A stretch of DNA of 64,000 bases from Spirosoma oryzae (GTDB lineage Bacteria; Bacteroidota; Bacteroidia; Cytophagales; Spirosomataceae), in NCBI RefSeq assembly GCF_003002825.1, contig NZ_PVTE01000009.1:1-64000 (forward strand). The letters are read 5' to 3'. How positions within the stretch are numbered: position 1 is the stretch's first letter; every line of letters starts with the position of its first letter. The notes under the pieces were generated by a model. It was not told where the DNA came from. It ran no database searches and saw only the letters and a program-made list of their open reading frames with translations. Of the stretch, positions 35,840 to 44,129 are shown one piece after another. The position numbers and the translations under genes are program-made.

Positions 35840-36865
35840 ATGAGTGCAGAATCAAACAAACGCTCGGTCACCGTCGGCATCTTCGTCCTGGTAGGGCTCG
35901 TCATTTTCGTAGCCGGCGTCTTTGTGCTGGGCGGTCAGCAGAAACGCTTCACCCGCAGCCTTCGCATCATGGCCGTTTTTAACGACATCAGTGGTCTGAA
36001 AGTCGGCAATAACGTCTGGTTTTCGGGCGTGAAGATCGGAACCGTCAAACGCATCAGCTTCTTCGGCAATTCACAGGTCGAAGTCGACATGGACGTTGAG
36101 CAGAGTTCGCAACAATACATCCGCAAAGACGCGAAGGCGACCATCGGCTCGGACGGGCTGATTGGTAACAAAATCGTCGTTATTCAGGGTGGCACCATCA
36201 GCCACCCGGAGATTGAAGAAGGTGATCGGTTACAGACCGTAGCTGCGCTTAGTTCCGATCAGATTCTGGAAACGTTGCAGGAAAACAACCGGAACCTCGT
36301 GCGTGTCACGCAGGATTTCAAGGCGCTGGTCGGCAACATCCGGCGCGGTAAAGGCACCGTCGGCGCGGTGCTGACGGATTCGCTGGTGGCCAACAACTTC
36401 AAGATGGCGATGGCAAACCTGGAAAAAGCGTCGGTCAATACCGCAGCGATTACCGGCTCGGTATCGCGTTTTGCGTCAAAGCTGAACACGAAAGGTACGC
36501 TGGCAAATGAACTGGTTACCGACACGACTATTTTCCGCCGACTCAGCCGGTCGGCCAACAAACTGGAAAACGTCGCCAGTAATGCCGACAAAACTGTTGG
36601 GACGCTGGGGCAGGTATCGCAGAACCTGAATCGGGCATCGGAGAAACTCAACAACAACAACAGTCCGTTGGGCGTACTGCTCACCGACCAGGAAACGGCA
36701 ACCAACCTGCGTATCACGCTGCGTAACCTGAACGAAGGAACGCGCTTGTTGAACGAGGATTTGAAGGCGGCTCAGAACAACTTCCTGTTGCGTGGCTACT
36801 TCAAGAAAAAAGCGAAGGAAGACGAAAAGCGTAAAGCCGACAGCACGGACGCTTCGCAGAAGTAA
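35840..36865 (+). CDS. mlaD: MlaD-like MCE-domain protein
   Basis: 341 residues: one N-terminal membrane helix (about 13-33), MCE domain (about 40-120; DISGLKVGNNVWFSGVKIGTV) and a long helical tail with many polar coiled-coil-like repeats (about 160-310). It would form the lipid-binding ring of the complex in the periplasm. The end is 4 bases from the end of the convergent EamA gene. Confidence 0.9.
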   Translation: MSAESNKRSVTVGIFVLVGLVIFVAGVFVLGGQQKRFTRSLRIMAVFNDISGLKVGNNVWFSGVKIGTVKRISFFGNSQVEVDMDVEQSSQQYIRKDAKATIGSDGLIGNKIVVIQGGTISHPEIEEGDRLQTVAALSSDQILETLQENNRNLVRVTQDFKALVGNIRRGKGTVGAVLTDSLVANNFKMAMANLEKASVNTAAITGSVSRFASKLNTKGTLANELVTDTTIFRRLSRSANKLENVASNADKTVGTLGQVSQNLNRASEKLNNNNSPLGVLLTDQETATNLRITLRNLNEGTRLLNEDLKAAQNNFLLRGYFKKKAKEDEKRKADSTDASQK

Positions 36866-36869
36866 CCCT

Positions 36870-37778
36870 TTATACAAACTGCTGCCACGACAGCAACCCA
36901 ATTGCCAGCACGGCCAATCCGAGTCCTATCCGGTTGGCCGTGTTTAGTTTTTCGTGAAAAAAGATCCCGGCAACGGCGGCTGCGACCAGAATAACGCCGA
37001 TGTTATACAACGGGTAGACAAACGCACCATTCCCCCGGAAAGCCGACAGGGCCAGTAACAGCGTGTAAAAACTCAGGAAGTTTGGCACACCCAGCGTTAC
37101 GGCCCCCAGCAGACTCTTTGCCTGCAATCGTATTTCCCCCCGCACCAGCCGGACGAGCAACATCACGGCACCAGCCGCAATCGCACCAATCACCATCGTC
37201 AGGGTTACCTGCACGGTTTTGTCCGCCGACGGAATGTAGTGGATGTTCATGTAGTTGATCGTCGTATTTGTTCCGCCGTAGCACAGAAACACGGCGATCG
37301 GCAATAGCACGGCCCCCAGACTTTTCGGTTGCCCAGCGGTAGCCGCGTCCGGAGTAGCCGGGCGATACGTGCTCAGGGCTACGGCAACAATGGCCAGTGC
37401 CAGTCCCACGTAATTCAGGGCATCGAAGCGCATGGAGTTACCATCGCTGAAGATGAACAGGCTGAAACAGACCGGAATGACGAGCGACAGATTATTGGCC
37501 AGCGACGTCACGGTGATGCCCATGCGCTGCGTCGACGCGCCCGACAGCAGGAACGTTACGATAAAGCCTACACCCAGCCCCAACGCCATCCAGGTCCAGG
37601 TCTGGCTAAAGTCGATAGTAAACACTTGTCCAGCCGGTAACAGCAGCCAGCCCGTCAGGAAACAGACCGGATAGTTGAATACGATCGCCTGGAACGTATC
37701 GACGTTATAGCGCGGGAACAAGCGAAAATTAAGCAGTAACAGTACCGACAGCAGTACGCTCAACAGTAAGAAAAGCAT
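36870..37778 (-). CDS. EamA/DMT-family transporter
   Basis: 302 residues from MLFLLLSVLLS; a longer frame to 37850 adds a basic N-terminus without support. Ten helices, two EamA halves (GLAVLAIGLLSWQQFV at the end). Substrate unknown. Confidence 0.83.
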   Translation of the reverse strand: MLFLLLSVLLSVLLLLNFRLFPRYNVDTFQAIVFNYPVCFLTGWLLLPAGQVFTIDFSQTWTWMALGLGVGFIVTFLLSGASTQRMGITVTSLANNLSLVIPVCFSLFIFSDGNSMRFDALNYVGLALAIVAVALSTYRPATPDAATAGQPKSLGAVLLPIAVFLCYGGTNTTINYMNIHYIPSADKTVQVTLTMVIGAIAAGAVMLLVRLVRGEIRLQAKSLLGAVTLGVPNFLSFYTLLLALSAFRGNGAFVYPLYNIGVILVAAAVAGIFFHEKLNTANRIGLGLAVLAIGLLSWQQFV

Positions 37779-37929
37779 TGACAAACGGATTGTAAAGGGC
37801 CGTAAAAATAGCAGTCTGCCCGTGAATAGCGCAGGGCGCGCGGTAGCCAATTACCAAACAGATAGCGCCTAACCGAGTTGTATTTGGGTACACAATTCTG
37901 TTTTTACCCAATATCACTACGCTAATTAC

Positions 37930-39186
37930 GTGCTTATGGATAGTTATACTGCCGTCAGTATACTGGTGGCGCTCGGTGCGATGCTGTCGTATATAAACCT
38001 CCGTTTCGTTCGCCTGCCGGGCACGATCGGCATCGTCGTGTTAGCAGCCGCCGTTACGATTATATCGCTGATACTGAGAAACATATCGCCAACATTCGCG
38101 GAAGCCCTGCGCGACATCACCGAGCGCATCGACTTTTCCCGTACGCTTCTGGAGATCATGCTGGGCTTCCTGCTTTTCGCAGCTGCCCTTCAGGTCGATT
38201 TCGATGATTTGAAAGCCCAGTTCAGGCCCGTACTGGTTCTGGGAACCGTTGGCGTCATTTTGTCGACCGTCCTGTTTGCCTTTGGGTTTCTGTTCCTTAC
38301 CCGCGCACTGGACATCGACATGCCGCTCATCTTCTGTTTCCTGTTCGGCGCTCTGATTTCCCCGACCGACCCGGTGGCCGTGGGGGCCGTTCTACGTCAG
38401 TCGCCCATTCCACGGCGGCTCGAAACGATCATCACCGGTGAATCGCTGATTAATGACGGTGTAGGACTGGTGCTGTTTGTGTCGTTGCAGGAAGTAGCCG
38501 ACCCGAATGTCGACTTTCACTTTTCGGATGCGATACTGCTGTTTGCCCGTGAGGTAATCGGTGGCATCACGCTGGGGCTCGCCCTGGGCTACGTCGCTTA
38601 CCGACTGATTAAGGCTACCGACGATTTTCAGACCGTCGTGCTGTTATCACTGGCGCTGGTCATGATCCTGTCGGTGTTTACGAGTGCCGTTCACGCATCG
38701 GTACCACTTGCCGAAGTAGCAGCCGGTCTCTTCCTGGGCACCCGCCTGCCCGACTCCAAAGCGGAGAACTCACCCAAAGCCTATCTGAACCGGTTCTGGC
38801 ACCTGATCGACGAGATCCTGAATACCATTCTGTTCGTCATGATCGGTTTACAGATCGTCGTGCTGCCATTTTTGTCGAACTACCTGGTTATCGGCCTGCT
38901 CAGCATTCCGCTGATGGTACTGGCCCGTGGCCTGAGCATCGCCTTACCCTTTCTGCTTCAGTTCCGGCGGGAGAAACAGACGCCCGGTAGCCTGCGTATC
39001 CTGACGTGGGCGGGTCTGCGGGGCGGTATTTCGATCGCCTTGGCACTGTCGCTGCCCGACTCATCGCACAAAGAGCTAATTCTGGCGAGCTGTTACTGTC
39101 TGGTGCTGTTCTCCATCATCGGGCAGGGACTTACGCTGGGACCACTGGTAACGTCGGTAGCGCAGCCCAAACAGGCAGAAGCCTAG
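37930..39186 (+). CDS. CPA1-family Na+/H+ antiporter
   Basis: 418 residues, about 12 membrane helices. Characteristic segments SPTDPVAVGAVLR and GESLINDGVGLVLF (the CPA1 ion-binding Asn-Asp) and WAGLRGGISIALALSL. Exchanges Na+ (or K+) for H+ across the inner membrane. Single gene. Confidence 0.92.
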   Translation: MLMDSYTAVSILVALGAMLSYINLRFVRLPGTIGIVVLAAAVTIISLILRNISPTFAEALRDITERIDFSRTLLEIMLGFLLFAAALQVDFDDLKAQFRPVLVLGTVGVILSTVLFAFGFLFLTRALDIDMPLIFCFLFGALISPTDPVAVGAVLRQSPIPRRLETIITGESLINDGVGLVLFVSLQEVADPNVDFHFSDAILLFAREVIGGITLGLALGYVAYRLIKATDDFQTVVLLSLALVMILSVFTSAVHASVPLAEVAAGLFLGTRLPDSKAENSPKAYLNRFWHLIDEILNTILFVMIGLQIVVLPFLSNYLVIGLLSIPLMVLARGLSIALPFLLQFRREKQTPGSLRILTWAGLRGGISIALALSLPDSSHKELILASCYCLVLFSIIGQGLTLGPLVTSVAQPKQAEA

Positions 39187-39305
39187 CCAGCTGTAGGTCA
39201 AGCTACCTGCGGCTGCGTGTACCCGCACAAGCGTATTCTAAACATTCCCTACAGGCTAAGGTTGATTTACTGATAATTGCCAAAGCCTAATTAATCAGCG
39301 CAACA

Positions 39306-39875
39306 ATGAAAAAGGTAGTCTTATTGGCCTTCCTGATAGCCGGTGGCCTGACCGTACAATCGTGCGGAAGTGAAAAGAAAGACAGCACCGAACGGGCTGA
39401 AGACATGAACGAGCAGAAGGTCGACGACAAAATGACGTCTGTCTCGGAAGACGGGACGGAGTTTGCCGTCAAGGCCGCTAATGGTAGTATGCTGGAAATA
39501 GCCGCTGGCAAAATGGCTGAAGAAAAAGGAACGAGCCAGGCTGTTAAAGACTTCGGCGCTATGATGGTCAAGGACCACGGTAAAGCCAGCGAAGAGCTGA
39601 AAAGCATTGCGACCAGTAAGAACATCACCCTGCCCAGTACGATGGGGGAAGAACAGCAGAAACACGTCGACGAACTCGCCAAGTTATCGGGGAAAGAGTT
39701 CGACAAAAAATACGTCGACATGATGGCTGACGATCATGATGACGACATGGATATGTTCGATAAGGCGTCGAAAGACCTGAAAGATCCCGAGCTGAAAGCC
39801 TTCGCTACGCAGACGGCATCGGTTGTCAAGGGCCACCTGGAGCGGATCACCACGATCAAGAAAGACATGAAATAG
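39306..39875 (+). CDS. DUF4142 lipoprotein
   Basis: 189 residues. Lipoprotein signal with TVQSCGS (Cys about 20). DUF4142 helical bundle (about 48-185; MLEIAAGKMAEEKGTSQAVKDF, MMVKDHGKASEEL). Very acidic/Lys-rich. The role is unknown; family members are periplasmic. A terminator follows. Confidence 0.9.
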   Translation: MKKVVLLAFLIAGGLTVQSCGSEKKDSTERAEDMNEQKVDDKMTSVSEDGTEFAVKAANGSMLEIAAGKMAEEKGTSQAVKDFGAMMVKDHGKASEELKSIATSKNITLPSTMGEEQQKHVDELAKLSGKEFDKKYVDMMADDHDDDMDMFDKASKDLKDPELKAFATQTASVVKGHLERITTIKKDMK

Positions 39876-39949
39876 GTCCGTCGTTTGTCGTCAGTGGTTC
39901 GTAGTCGATGGTTATTGCGAACACGTGCGGTGACAACCATAAACACGAA

Positions 39950-39984
39950 AAAGGACGCGGGCAATCAGTCGGCGTCCTTTTTTT
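39950..39984 (+). terminator. Rho-independent terminator
   Basis: aaaggacgc (39950-39958) pairs with gcgtccttt (39972-39980) and runs into a T tract. Confidence 0.85.
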
Positions 39985-39999
39985 GGTTTACTTCACCTG

Positions 40000-40680
40000 A
40001 TGAGGCTTCTGAACCGACTTTTATGGATTACCGCTGGTAGTCAACTACTGCTGGTATCCGCTGCGGTTGGGCAGCGCAGCGTGGCCCTGTCGGCAGTTGT
40101 CGCGCCGACCTACACGACCACGAATTACGCCCGGCAAACGCTATACCCTACCAGCGACGGGCAGATTGTCGAACCCGTACACCTGGCGGGGCATCGTGGT
40201 GCAACGGGCTTCACCATTGGCGGCTCCCTACTGTACACCTACGCTCCTGGCTGGACGTTCAGTACGGGTTTGTTGTATCGGCAGTCGAGCATGCGACAGG
40301 AGCGGCTGCCCATAGCCGGCGAAGGCTCTACGCGGGTTAGCAGCCGGTCAATCCGCCTGCCGGTCGCGATCAGTTATCGACCGTCGTTAAAACCGCTGTC
40401 GCCTTATTTTTCCCTTGCCCTGCTCACCGACTTACCACTAGCGACACGCCTGCTGGCGACCCGGAATGGTGAACCGACGCAGCAGCTACGCGTTCGGAAC
40501 ACGCTCAACCCAACGTTTTCGGCCCAGCTTGGCGCAGGTGGTTATTGTCAGCTCACCGATCGGTACGCTCTGATTGTCCAACCTACCCTTGCCTACACCA
40601 TCGGCCGTTTTGGGGGAGCCACCGCCTTCAGCCCTTCGTTTGAACTGGGGCTACAGCTACAAGCCGTGTATCGGTTGTAG
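40000..40680 (+). CDS. Outer-membrane beta-barrel-like protein
   Basis: 226 residues with a signal-like N-terminus (MRLLNRLLWITAGSQLLLVSAAVGQ) and alternating hydrophobic strands ending LQLQAVYRL, typical of small beta-barrels. No named family is certain. It could share the PorT/OmpW-like architecture. Confidence 0.65.
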   Translation: MRLLNRLLWITAGSQLLLVSAAVGQRSVALSAVVAPTYTTTNYARQTLYPTSDGQIVEPVHLAGHRGATGFTIGGSLLYTYAPGWTFSTGLLYRQSSMRQERLPIAGEGSTRVSSRSIRLPVAISYRPSLKPLSPYFSLALLTDLPLATRLLATRNGEPTQQLRVRNTLNPTFSAQLGAGGYCQLTDRYALIVQPTLAYTIGRFGGATAFSPSFELGLQLQAVYRL

Positions 40681-40685
40681 CTAAT

Positions 40686-40766
40686 CGGTTTACGGTTTAC
40701 CTCATCAAACAGTGGTAATGCTCATGTAGCGACCACCGTAAACCGAAAACTGAATACCGTAAACCG
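40686..40766. repeat. Intergenic palindrome (family B arms)
   Basis: Arms around 40686-40699 (cggtttacggttta) and 40756-40766 (accgtaaaccg), with a second match accgtaaaccgaaaac at 40735-40750. Lies between convergent beta-barrel and EcsC genes. Confidence 0.75.
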
Positions 40767-40768
40767 GC

Positions 40769-41533
40769 TTACATCTTCCCTTCGGCCTCCCACCGCATGC
40801 GGTATGCGTTCATGGCAGTGTGGCCTAGCTGGTCGATCAGGCGATAATTGGCGACGATACCTACCGCAGCCCCGATGCCCGGTATCAGCTGTGCCATTTT
40901 TACCAGATCGATGTAATCGCGGTATTCCTGCTGGAACGTTAGCCAGTCGAACTGATTGATGTCGACGGGAAGTTGGGTACTGTGCGCGGGCCAGTTGGCG
41001 ATGTGCTGGTACACGACCTGCCGGCGCTCCTGACTCGAAAAGGCCAGTTGAAAGACGTAGAGCATAAACACCCGTTCGCGGTAGTCGCGGGTGGTGTAGC
41101 CGTACAGCGCGGCAATCTCGAACAGCAGCTTCATCTTCAGGCCCATCAACAGCGGAAAATCGGCCAGCCCCATCAGCAGGCCACCCGCCCCCGTGACGCC
41201 CCCTTCGGCCGCACCCGCCCGCTTGTAGAAGTCGATACGGGCCACGACAGTCATTTCACGCTGTGGTAGTGTCTGCTCCAGTACGGGCGGTTTGTTCAGT
41301 GCTTCGGCCCCAAACAGCATGGCCCGCGTCATCTGTTTGATAGCCGCCGTCACTACCTGATGCACGCGACGCGGAATCAACCGGTTGACCCTACGCTGTA
41401 CGGCCGACGAAACACGTCCGAAGGCCGAGGGATTACGCTGCATGTCCTGTTGCCACTGGGTCAACTCGCTGCGGACCGATTCTTCGTACGATGACATAGC
41501 GGATAGCTGCTCAAAAAGGTGTAGTTTCGTCAT
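40769..41533 (-). CDS. EcsC family protein
   Basis: 254 residues, EcsC domain over most of the length (GGVTGAGGLLMGLADFPLLMGLKMKLLFEIAALYG; PGIGAAVGIVANYRLI near the C-terminus). In Bacillus EcsC is encoded with the EcsAB ABC transporter; here it is alone and its role unknown. Confidence 0.85.
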   Translation of the reverse strand: MTKLHLFEQLSAMSSYEESVRSELTQWQQDMQRNPSAFGRVSSAVQRRVNRLIPRRVHQVVTAAIKQMTRAMLFGAEALNKPPVLEQTLPQREMTVVARIDFYKRAGAAEGGVTGAGGLLMGLADFPLLMGLKMKLLFEIAALYGYTTRDYRERVFMLYVFQLAFSSQERRQVVYQHIANWPAHSTQLPVDINQFDWLTFQQEYRDYIDLVKMAQLIPGIGAAVGIVANYRLIDQLGHTAMNAYRMRWEAEGKM

Positions 41534-41586
41534 GCTAAACCGACAACGCGGCTGTTTGGTGCGTTTGTCAGTGGCTTGTCTCGTCT

Positions 41587-42306
41587 ATGCCGACCTATAC
41601 AAAATTTGGGGTATTGCTGGTAGCCGCCGGGCTGGCGTATGCCTGTAGTTCAGCGCCCGCTTCCACCACCGACCAGCAGCCGCACCTGACAGCAGCGGCC
41701 GCACCGGCATTGCCCGACAATCCGCTTTACAACGAACTGGGCCTGAAGGAAGCTGGTCTGGCGCAGACAATCTTCGAGTACGCAGTCACGGGTCGACGTA
41801 ATCTCGGTAATCGGCACCCCATGCTGACCATCGCCGACATGAGTCAGCCCTCGACGCAGAAGCGGCTGTACGTCATCGATCTGAAAGCGCGGAAACTGCT
41901 GTTCAACACTTACGTTGCGCACGGTCGTAACTCGGGCGGACTCGTACCGGAACGTTTTTCCAATACGCCGTCATCCTGGCAAACCAGTCTGGGCTTTTAC
42001 CGCACGTTGGGTACGTACATGGGCAAACACGGCCTGTCGCTACAGCTGAAAGGACTGGAGAAAGGCTTTAATACCAACGTACAGGACCGAAACATTGTGC
42101 TGCATGGAGCCAACTACGTCTGTGAAGATACCGTGCGCCTGAAAGGGCGACTGGGTTGGAGCGAAGGCTGCCCCGCCGTACCGTACGCCCTGTCGAAACC
42201 GATCATTCTGGCCGTTAAAGACGGTTCCTGCCTGTTTGTGTACGCCCCTAACGAAGATTACCTGAAAAAATCTGTCTACTTAAACGTAGCCAAAGACACT
42301 TTGTAA
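41587..42306 (+). CDS. Murein L,D-transpeptidase catalytic domain protein (YkuD_2)
   Basis: 239 residues, signal segment with LAYACSS (possible lipobox). Catalytic domain about 85-235: LHGANYV (His) and WSEGCPAVPY (Cys), the paired motif of the family. Probably makes or edits 3-3 peptidoglycan cross-links or attaches proteins. Divergent from EcsC. Confidence 0.88.
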   Translation: MPTYTKFGVLLVAAGLAYACSSAPASTTDQQPHLTAAAAPALPDNPLYNELGLKEAGLAQTIFEYAVTGRRNLGNRHPMLTIADMSQPSTQKRLYVIDLKARKLLFNTYVAHGRNSGGLVPERFSNTPSSWQTSLGFYRTLGTYMGKHGLSLQLKGLEKGFNTNVQDRNIVLHGANYVCEDTVRLKGRLGWSEGCPAVPYALSKPIILAVKDGSCLFVYAPNEDYLKKSVYLNVAKDTL

Positions 42307-42403
42307 GGTTTTCGGTTTACGGTATACTAGTTTACGGTGGCTGGTTTTATCACAGCCTTCGTACCCGCCGGGTGCCGTAAACCGTGTACTATAAACCGAA
42401 AAC
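42307..42403. repeat. Intergenic palindrome (family B arms)
   Basis: About 30-base arms 42307-42337 and 42374-42403 pair with a few mismatches; they begin ggttttcggttta and end taaaccgaaaacc. Abuts the stop of the transpeptidase gene. Confidence 0.82.
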
Positions 42404-42411
42404 CGTATTAC

Positions 42412-43053
42412 GTGGATATTTACCTGGTTCGCCATACCGAAGTGGCCGTGGGGCGTAGCGTCGCCTACGGACAGTCGGACGTGGCATTAAGCGAGTCGTA
42501 CGCCGAGCAACGCGATCATCTGATCCGTCATCTACCCCCGGCACCGGCCGTTATTTTCACCTCACCCCTCTCCCGTTGTCGCCGGCTGGCCGACGATCTG
42601 GTAAAGTCGCTGACGACAGGTAGCTCCATCGAAACGGCACCGGGTCAGACGGCACTTGCCGGTACCCACCGCCCCCTTGTCCGATCCGACGACCGGCTGA
42701 AAGAGTTTTTCTTCGGTGACTGGGAAATGACCCCCTGGACTGACATCGACGCTGATGCCCTTGCCACCTGGCGCTCGGATTTCGTTACGATTCCAACGCC
42801 CAACGGCGAAAACTTCGGCGATTTGTCGGCGCGGGTGCGGGCGTTCTGGCACGATAGCATACTCCCCCTGACCCAGACAGGCCACAATCGGCCGGTACTT
42901 GTCGTGTCGCACGGCGGGGTAATCCGAACGTTGCTTTGCCTGTTTCTGGACCTGCCCCTACAAAACGCGTATCGGCTCAACCTCGATTATGGTGCGGTGT
43001 CAAAAGTCACGCTGACCGGCTCTTCGGCCACCGTTCAATACATCAACCGATAA
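42412..43053 (+). CDS. CobC-like histidine phosphatase
   Basis: 213 residues from GTG 42412, chosen because the frame upstream lies in the palindrome. The phosphatase begins with VDIYLVRHTE (phospho-His in RHT), has the acid residue in FFGDWEM and the second His in VVSHGGVIR. Members dephosphorylate alpha-ribazole phosphate in cobalamin synthesis; no other cob gene is adjacent, so a general phosphoglycerate-mutase-like role remains possible. Confidence 0.8.
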   Translation: MDIYLVRHTEVAVGRSVAYGQSDVALSESYAEQRDHLIRHLPPAPAVIFTSPLSRCRRLADDLVKSLTTGSSIETAPGQTALAGTHRPLVRSDDRLKEFFFGDWEMTPWTDIDADALATWRSDFVTIPTPNGENFGDLSARVRAFWHDSILPLTQTGHNRPVLVVSHGGVIRTLLCLFLDLPLQNAYRLNLDYGAVSKVTLTGSSATVQYINR

Positions 43054-43094
43054 CAGTAACGCATGGTTGTCATAGTTGATTTGAGCTGACGCAC

Positions 43095-43250
43095 GTAGAG
43101 ACGCAATCGCACCGGCGACCCGGCCTTTGCGTCTCACCTACCGGATGGTTTTGGATGACGCGAAGGGTTGAGCCGAAACATATAACCAATGGTTTTGGAT
43201 GACGCGAAGGAGACGCAAAGGCCGGGTCGCCGGTGCGATTGCGTCTCTAC
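43095..43250. repeat. Palindrome with 41-bp perfect arms and inner direct repeats
   Basis: Arms 43095-43135 and 43210-43250 are perfect reverse complements of 41 bases. The inner part has a 22-base direct repeat (43145-43166 and 43189-43210, atggttttggatgacgcgaagg). gctgacgc lies just outside the left arm (43085-43092). Located between the convergent CobC-like and SDR genes. Confidence 0.9.
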
Positions 43251-43268
43251 ACACACCGGATGGTATAC

Positions 43269-44042
43269 CTAATTATTTAACCGGATGAACCCACCGTCGA
43301 GGGGGTAATCGCAGCCGGTGACGAAACCCGCTTCATCGGAGCAGAGATACAGGGCCAGGGCACCGACTTCCTGCGGTTGCGCCATACGACCGATGGGCTG
43401 CGTTTTCGACAGCTTGGCAAACATCTCGTCTTCCTGACCAGGGTAGTTTTTCGCCAGAAAACCGTCGACAAAGGGCGTATGCACCCGCGCCGGGGAAATG
43501 CAGTTACAGCGAATATTGTCGGCCAGGTAATCTTTGGCTACCGACAACGTCATCGTCAGCACGGCCCCTTTACTCATCGAATAGGCAAAACGATCCGGGA
43601 TGCCGACCGACGAAGCCACCGAGGCCATGTTCAGGATAACCCCGCCCCCGGCCGCTTTCAGGTGCGGAATGGTCGCGTACAGGCAGTTGTAAACACCTTT
43701 GACATTGATGCGGAAAATCCGGTCGAAATCGGCTTCGGCTGTCGTGTCGGCTTTCCCGACGTGCGCCACCCCCGCGTTATTAACCAAAATGTTTACCGGC
43801 CCATCGGCTGCGATCTGTCCGATCACATCGATCACCTGCGCCTGATCCGACACATCGACAGTATGCGCCTGAGCGTTTCCACCCTCGGCCCTGATCGACC
43901 CGACAACCTGCTGAGCAAGCTGCTCATTGAGTTCAAGGATGTGTACCGTTGCACCCGCTTTGGCAAACGCCTGCGTAATCGCCAGCCCGATACCGCTGGC
44001 CCCACCCGTAACGATGGCCGTTTTGTTTTCTAAGGAGAACAT
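43269..44042 (-). CDS. SDR-family oxidoreductase
   Basis: 257 residues from MFSLENKTAIVTGG. TGGASGIG cofactor motif, NNAG, catalytic Ser in MASVASSVG and YSMSKGA. NAD(P)-dependent dehydrogenase. Downstream of a UxaA-type dehydratase on the same strand, so a role in sugar-acid (L-fucose/L-rhamnose-like) oxidation is inferred; substrate unproven. Confidence 0.87.
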   Translation of the reverse strand: MFSLENKTAIVTGGASGIGLAITQAFAKAGATVHILELNEQLAQQVVGSIRAEGGNAQAHTVDVSDQAQVIDVIGQIAADGPVNILVNNAGVAHVGKADTTAEADFDRIFRINVKGVYNCLYATIPHLKAAGGGVILNMASVASSVGIPDRFAYSMSKGAVLTMTLSVAKDYLADNIRCNCISPARVHTPFVDGFLAKNYPGQEDEMFAKLSKTQPIGRMAQPQEVGALALYLCSDEAGFVTGCDYPLDGGFIRLNN

Positions 44043-44053
44043 AATGAAGGATA

Positions 44054-44124
44054 GAATGATTGAGTGATGGAATGACTGAATGGGCTGACGCGTAGCATTC
44101 AATCATTCGATCACTCAATCATTC
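44054..44124. repeat. Intra-operon palindrome (family A arms, GCTGACGC loop)
   Basis: 29-base arms 44054-44082 and 44096-44124 pair with two mismatches. The loop has gctgacgc at 44084-44091. It sits between uxaA-like and SDR genes on the same strand. Confidence 0.88.
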
Positions 44125-44129
44125 GAAAG

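Noticed and set aside
43095-43250. Insertion sequence
   Set aside because: The 74 bases between the arms hold no transposase and no target duplication is evident; kept as a repeat only.
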